Shown one piece after another: positions 6,228 through 8,044 of a stretch of DNA of 8,044 nucleotides (its first letter is position 1; each line of letters opens with the position of its first letter). The notes below the pieces were generated by a model. It searched no databases and was not told the origin of the DNA. It saw only the letters and a program-made list of their open reading frames with translations. Location: the NCBI GenBank assembly GCA_905369775.1, contig CAJPJR010000085.1, positions 1-8,044 of the forward strand, written 5' to 3'. The DNA comes from Prevotellaceae bacterium UBA1746. GTDB taxonomy: Bacteria; Bacteroidota; Bacteroidia; Bacteroidales; Bacteroidaceae. A program made the position numbers and the translations under genes.

Positions 6228-6743
6228 ATGGAACGAATTTATCGCCGCGACATCTTGGATTTTGTCACTGTTGCCACCGAATTCTGTAAGCAGGTGGAGC
6301 AATGTTCGGGAAGCGAACGCGGAGAATTCACCACTGTCATGCAGCGCTTGCTGCCCATGGTCTATCTCAAGGCGTCTTTCATCGACGAGATCGAAGAAGG
6401 TGTCGGTTACGTGGACGCCGTGGTGACAGAGAGCGACTATGAATACGTGCGCACCCAAATTGCGGCCATAATGCGCGACGCCGACGACTATCTCGACGTA
6501 TTTGTCGAGCAGTTTCGCTACTCCGATGCGCCGGTTGTCTGTACCTTGAGCGAATCATTGGCCGACGTCTATCAAGCTCTGCGCAACATGGTCGAAGCCT
6601 TCCGCAACGAGATTGACGAAGCGATGGAAGTAGCACTGTTTGAGTGTATCGAAGAATTCAGAATGCACTGGGGACAGCAGTTGCTCGGGGCATTGAGGGC
6701 GATGCACGAACTTGTTGCTTCGGGACAAGTGGACGAGATCTAA
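6228..6743 (+). CDS. DUF5063 domain-containing protein
   Basis: This small protein of 171 residues is acidic, apparently all-helical and cytoplasmic, with no signal peptide or membrane helix. DFVTVATEFCKQVEQC (11-26), LLPMVYLKASF (41-51) and the C-terminal HWGQQLLGALRAMHEL (147-162) match what I recall of the DUF5063 family, which is common in Bacteroidota and has no established function. I chose the ATG at 6228 over a TTG two codons upstream (6222), because ATG is the ordinary start and family similarity begins just after it. A -7 promoter box lies 29 bases upstream. The exonuclease gene starts 55 bases after its TAA, an arrangement I recall as recurring in Bacteroidales. That suggests, but does not show, a functional link to nucleic-acid processing. 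Confidence 0.85.
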   Translation: MERIYRRDILDFVTVATEFCKQVEQCSGSERGEFTTVMQRLLPMVYLKASFIDEIEEGVGYVDAVVTESDYEYVRTQIAAIMRDADDYLDVFVEQFRYSDAPVVCTLSESLADVYQALRNMVEAFRNEIDEAMEVALFECIEEFRMHWGQQLLGALRAMHELVASGQVDEI

Positions 6744-6798
6744 GTTAACGGTTGTCCAACTTTGAAATCGCCCGACGCTCAACTTTTACCTCACGTTT

Positions 6799-7443
6799 AT
6801 GCAAGAACTTTTCGTTCAAACGGATAAAAAAATAATAGCCACACTCCCCCGCTACACCTTCGATGGGCGAATTGTTGTCGTCCAGAGCGAGAGTGAAGCG
6901 GAGCGAGCTGTGCAATACCTCAGCCGGAATACAGAATTGGGCATCGACACAGAGACCCGCCCCTCCTTTCGCAAGGGACAGCAGCACAAAGTGGCACTTT
7001 TGCAGGTGGCCACTGCCGATCTTTGCTTCCTTTTCCGGCTCAACTACATGGGATTGCCCAACGCCCTGGCACATCTGCTCGAGAATGGGGAGATAAAAAA
7101 AATTGGCCTCTCGCTCAAAGATGATGTGCAGCAATTGCACAAACGAAGACCGTCGCTTAAGCCGCGCAATTTCGTGGATCTGCAACAAATAGCGGCGCAA
7201 ATGGGCATCAAAGATATGAGTTTGGCGAAGCTTTTCGCCAATTTCTTCCGCCAACGCATCTCGAAAAATGCGCAACTTTCCAATTGGGAGGCCGATGCGC
7301 TCGATGAAAAGCAGCGAGTGTACGCAGCTACCGACGCTGATGCCTGCTTGAAACTCTATCACCGCATGGAAGAGCTTAAGAATAATGGCGACTTCCGGCT
7401 CATCTCTCCCGAAAAAAGCACTCCAAAACCAGAGATTCAATGA
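6799..7443 (+). CDS. 3'-5' exonuclease, DEDDy (RNase D / WRN-like) family
   Basis: This 214-residue cytoplasmic protein is a single exonuclease domain that would remove nucleotides from 3' ends with two metal ions. Exo I is GIDTETRPSF (48-57) with Asp50 and Glu52. Exo II is KIGLSLKDDVQQL (101-113), where Asp109 best fits the catalytic place. Exo III is YAATDAD (175-181) with Tyr175 and Asp179, the Y-x3-D form that defines DEDDy enzymes. All four acidic residues and the Tyr are present, so activity is expected. There is no HRDC, helicase or polymerase domain. Whether the substrate is RNA or DNA cannot be told from sequence. The gene lies 55 bases after DUF5063 and its stop overlaps the methyltransferase start as ATGA, so these genes are probably translated from one message. 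Confidence 0.93.
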   Translation: MQELFVQTDKKIIATLPRYTFDGRIVVVQSESEAERAVQYLSRNTELGIDTETRPSFRKGQQHKVALLQVATADLCFLFRLNYMGLPNALAHLLENGEIKKIGLSLKDDVQQLHKRRPSLKPRNFVDLQQIAAQMGIKDMSLAKLFANFFRQRISKNAQLSNWEADALDEKQRVYAATDADACLKLYHRMEELKNNGDFRLISPEKSTPKPEIQ

Positions 7444-8044
7444 CAACATTTCAACTTCGCCGCGGAAAATCCGAAAGTCTCAAACGTTTTCACCCTTGGA
7501 TCTTTTCGGGGGCCCTGCGCGGAACGCTAAATCGCGCTCCCCTGCCCCAAGAAGGGGAAGTGGTGGACATCGTTGATGCTGACGGAGCTTTTATCGCCCG
7601 CGGACATTACCAAATTGGGTCCATCGCCGTGCGTGTACTCACCTTCCGCGATGAGCCCATCGACCACCGTTTTTGGGTAACCCGCTTGCGCGAGGCTTTC
7701 CGCATGAGAAAAGCGCTGCAACTCAACGTCAACCCTGAGGTGAACGGCATTTATCGACTGGTGCACGGCGAAGGCGATCGCTTACCCGGTTTGATCATCG
7801 ACATTTTTGGCGAAACGGCGGTGATGCAAGCCCACTCTGTGGGCATGCACTGCGACCGCGAGGCCATTGCTGACGCGCTGCTCGAAGCAACCGACGGAGC
7901 GGTGCACAACATCTACTACAAGAGTGAGACAACCCTCCCCTACAAAGCTGATCTCAAGCAGGAAAATGGCTTCTTGCGCGGCAACACAGAAGAGAATGTT
8001 GCCCTTGAGAATGGTTTGAAATTCCACATTGACTGGCTCAAAGG
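7440..8044 (+). CDS. Class I SAM-dependent rRNA methyltransferase, RlmI-like (3' end cut by window)
   Basis: About 201 codons are present out of a usual length near 390-400. The N-terminus (LRRGKSESLKRFHPWIFSGA, 6-25) and GEVVDIVDADGAFIARGHY (39-57) form the PUA-like RNA-binding domain of the RlmI/YccW family. LVHGEGDRLPGLIIDIFG (107-124) is the hallmark link to the central domain. The window ends at FHIDWLKG, just before the expected QKTGFFLDQR segment and the SAM-binding Rossmann fold, so the catalytic half is not seen. E. coli RlmI methylates a cytosine (m5C1962) of 23S rRNA; whether this protein has the same target is inference. The start ATG at 7440 overlaps the exonuclease stop as ATGA, and the PUA motif begins right after it, so the start is well supported. 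Confidence 0.9.
   Translation, partial: MTTFQLRRGKSESLKRFHPWIFSGALRGTLNRAPLPQEGEVVDIVDADGAFIARGHYQIGSIAVRVLTFRDEPIDHRFWVTRLREAFRMRKALQLNVNPEVNGIYRLVHGEGDRLPGLIIDIFGETAVMQAHSVGMHCDREAIADALLEATDGAVHNIYYKSETTLPYKADLKQENGFLRGNTEENVALENGLKFHIDWLK

Noticed and set aside
6757..6764. CAACTTTG before the exonuclease gene as a promoter
   Set aside because: It misses the invariant first T of TAnnTTTG and has no TTG at the right distance. The gene can be read from the promoter at 6192.
7222..7241. 8-bp hairpin TTGGCGAA / TTCGCCAA inside the exonuclease gene
   Set aside because: It encodes the conserved-looking SLAKLFANF helix in mid-gene, with no T tract or gene boundary nearby, so coding plus chance suffices.

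Overview
The window reads as a stretch of chromosome from a Bacteroidota bacterium, most likely order Bacteroidales and perhaps Prevotellaceae-like. The reasons are the Bacteroidota-type promoter motif TAnnTTTG ahead of two genes, the lack of clear Shine-Dalgarno sequences, a Kdo (lipopolysaccharide) gene, and gene families typical of the group: DUF5063, a DUF6057-like membrane protein, and a glycogen branching enzyme with eukaryote-like active-site motifs. All seven recognisable genes lie on the plus strand and coding density is high. I see no tRNA, rRNA, CRISPR array, insertion sequence or phage gene. The gene content is mostly housekeeping.

Layout. (1) 2-955: the end of a class A penicillin-binding protein (PBP1A type) with all three transpeptidase motifs, but with an in-frame TAG at 26-28 just before the catalytic serine. 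(2) 994-1746: kdsB, the CMP-Kdo synthetase. Genes 1 and 2 both serve the cell envelope. (3) 1843-2964: a secreted protein made almost wholly of 23-residue MORN repeats, with its own promoter at 1763-1793. (4) 3041-5119: glgB, a GH13 branching enzyme. (5) 5116-6066: a three-helix membrane protein of unknown role that overlaps glgB by ATGA. A terminator (6096-6125) and a promoter (6192-6199) follow. (6) 6228-6743: a DUF5063 protein. (7) 6799-7443: a DEDDy 3'-5' exonuclease. (8) 7440-8044: an RlmI-type rRNA methyltransferase, cut by the window end and overlapping the exonuclease by ATGA.

How they group. PBP1A and kdsB look like one envelope unit. MORN, glgB and the membrane protein may form a second transcription unit, from the promoter at 1763-1793 to the terminator at 6096-6125. 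DUF5063, exonuclease and methyltransferase look like a third, RNA-related unit.

Most unusual observations: the nonsense codon in the penicillin-binding protein, followed within a few bases by a short hairpin; and two long perfect hairpins bracketing glgB (14 bp at 2982-3017 and 15 bp at 5140-5173). The second lies inside the start of the next gene's coding sequence. Neither has a T tract. I found no convincing wholly new system; these are the points that the ordinary gene content does not explain.
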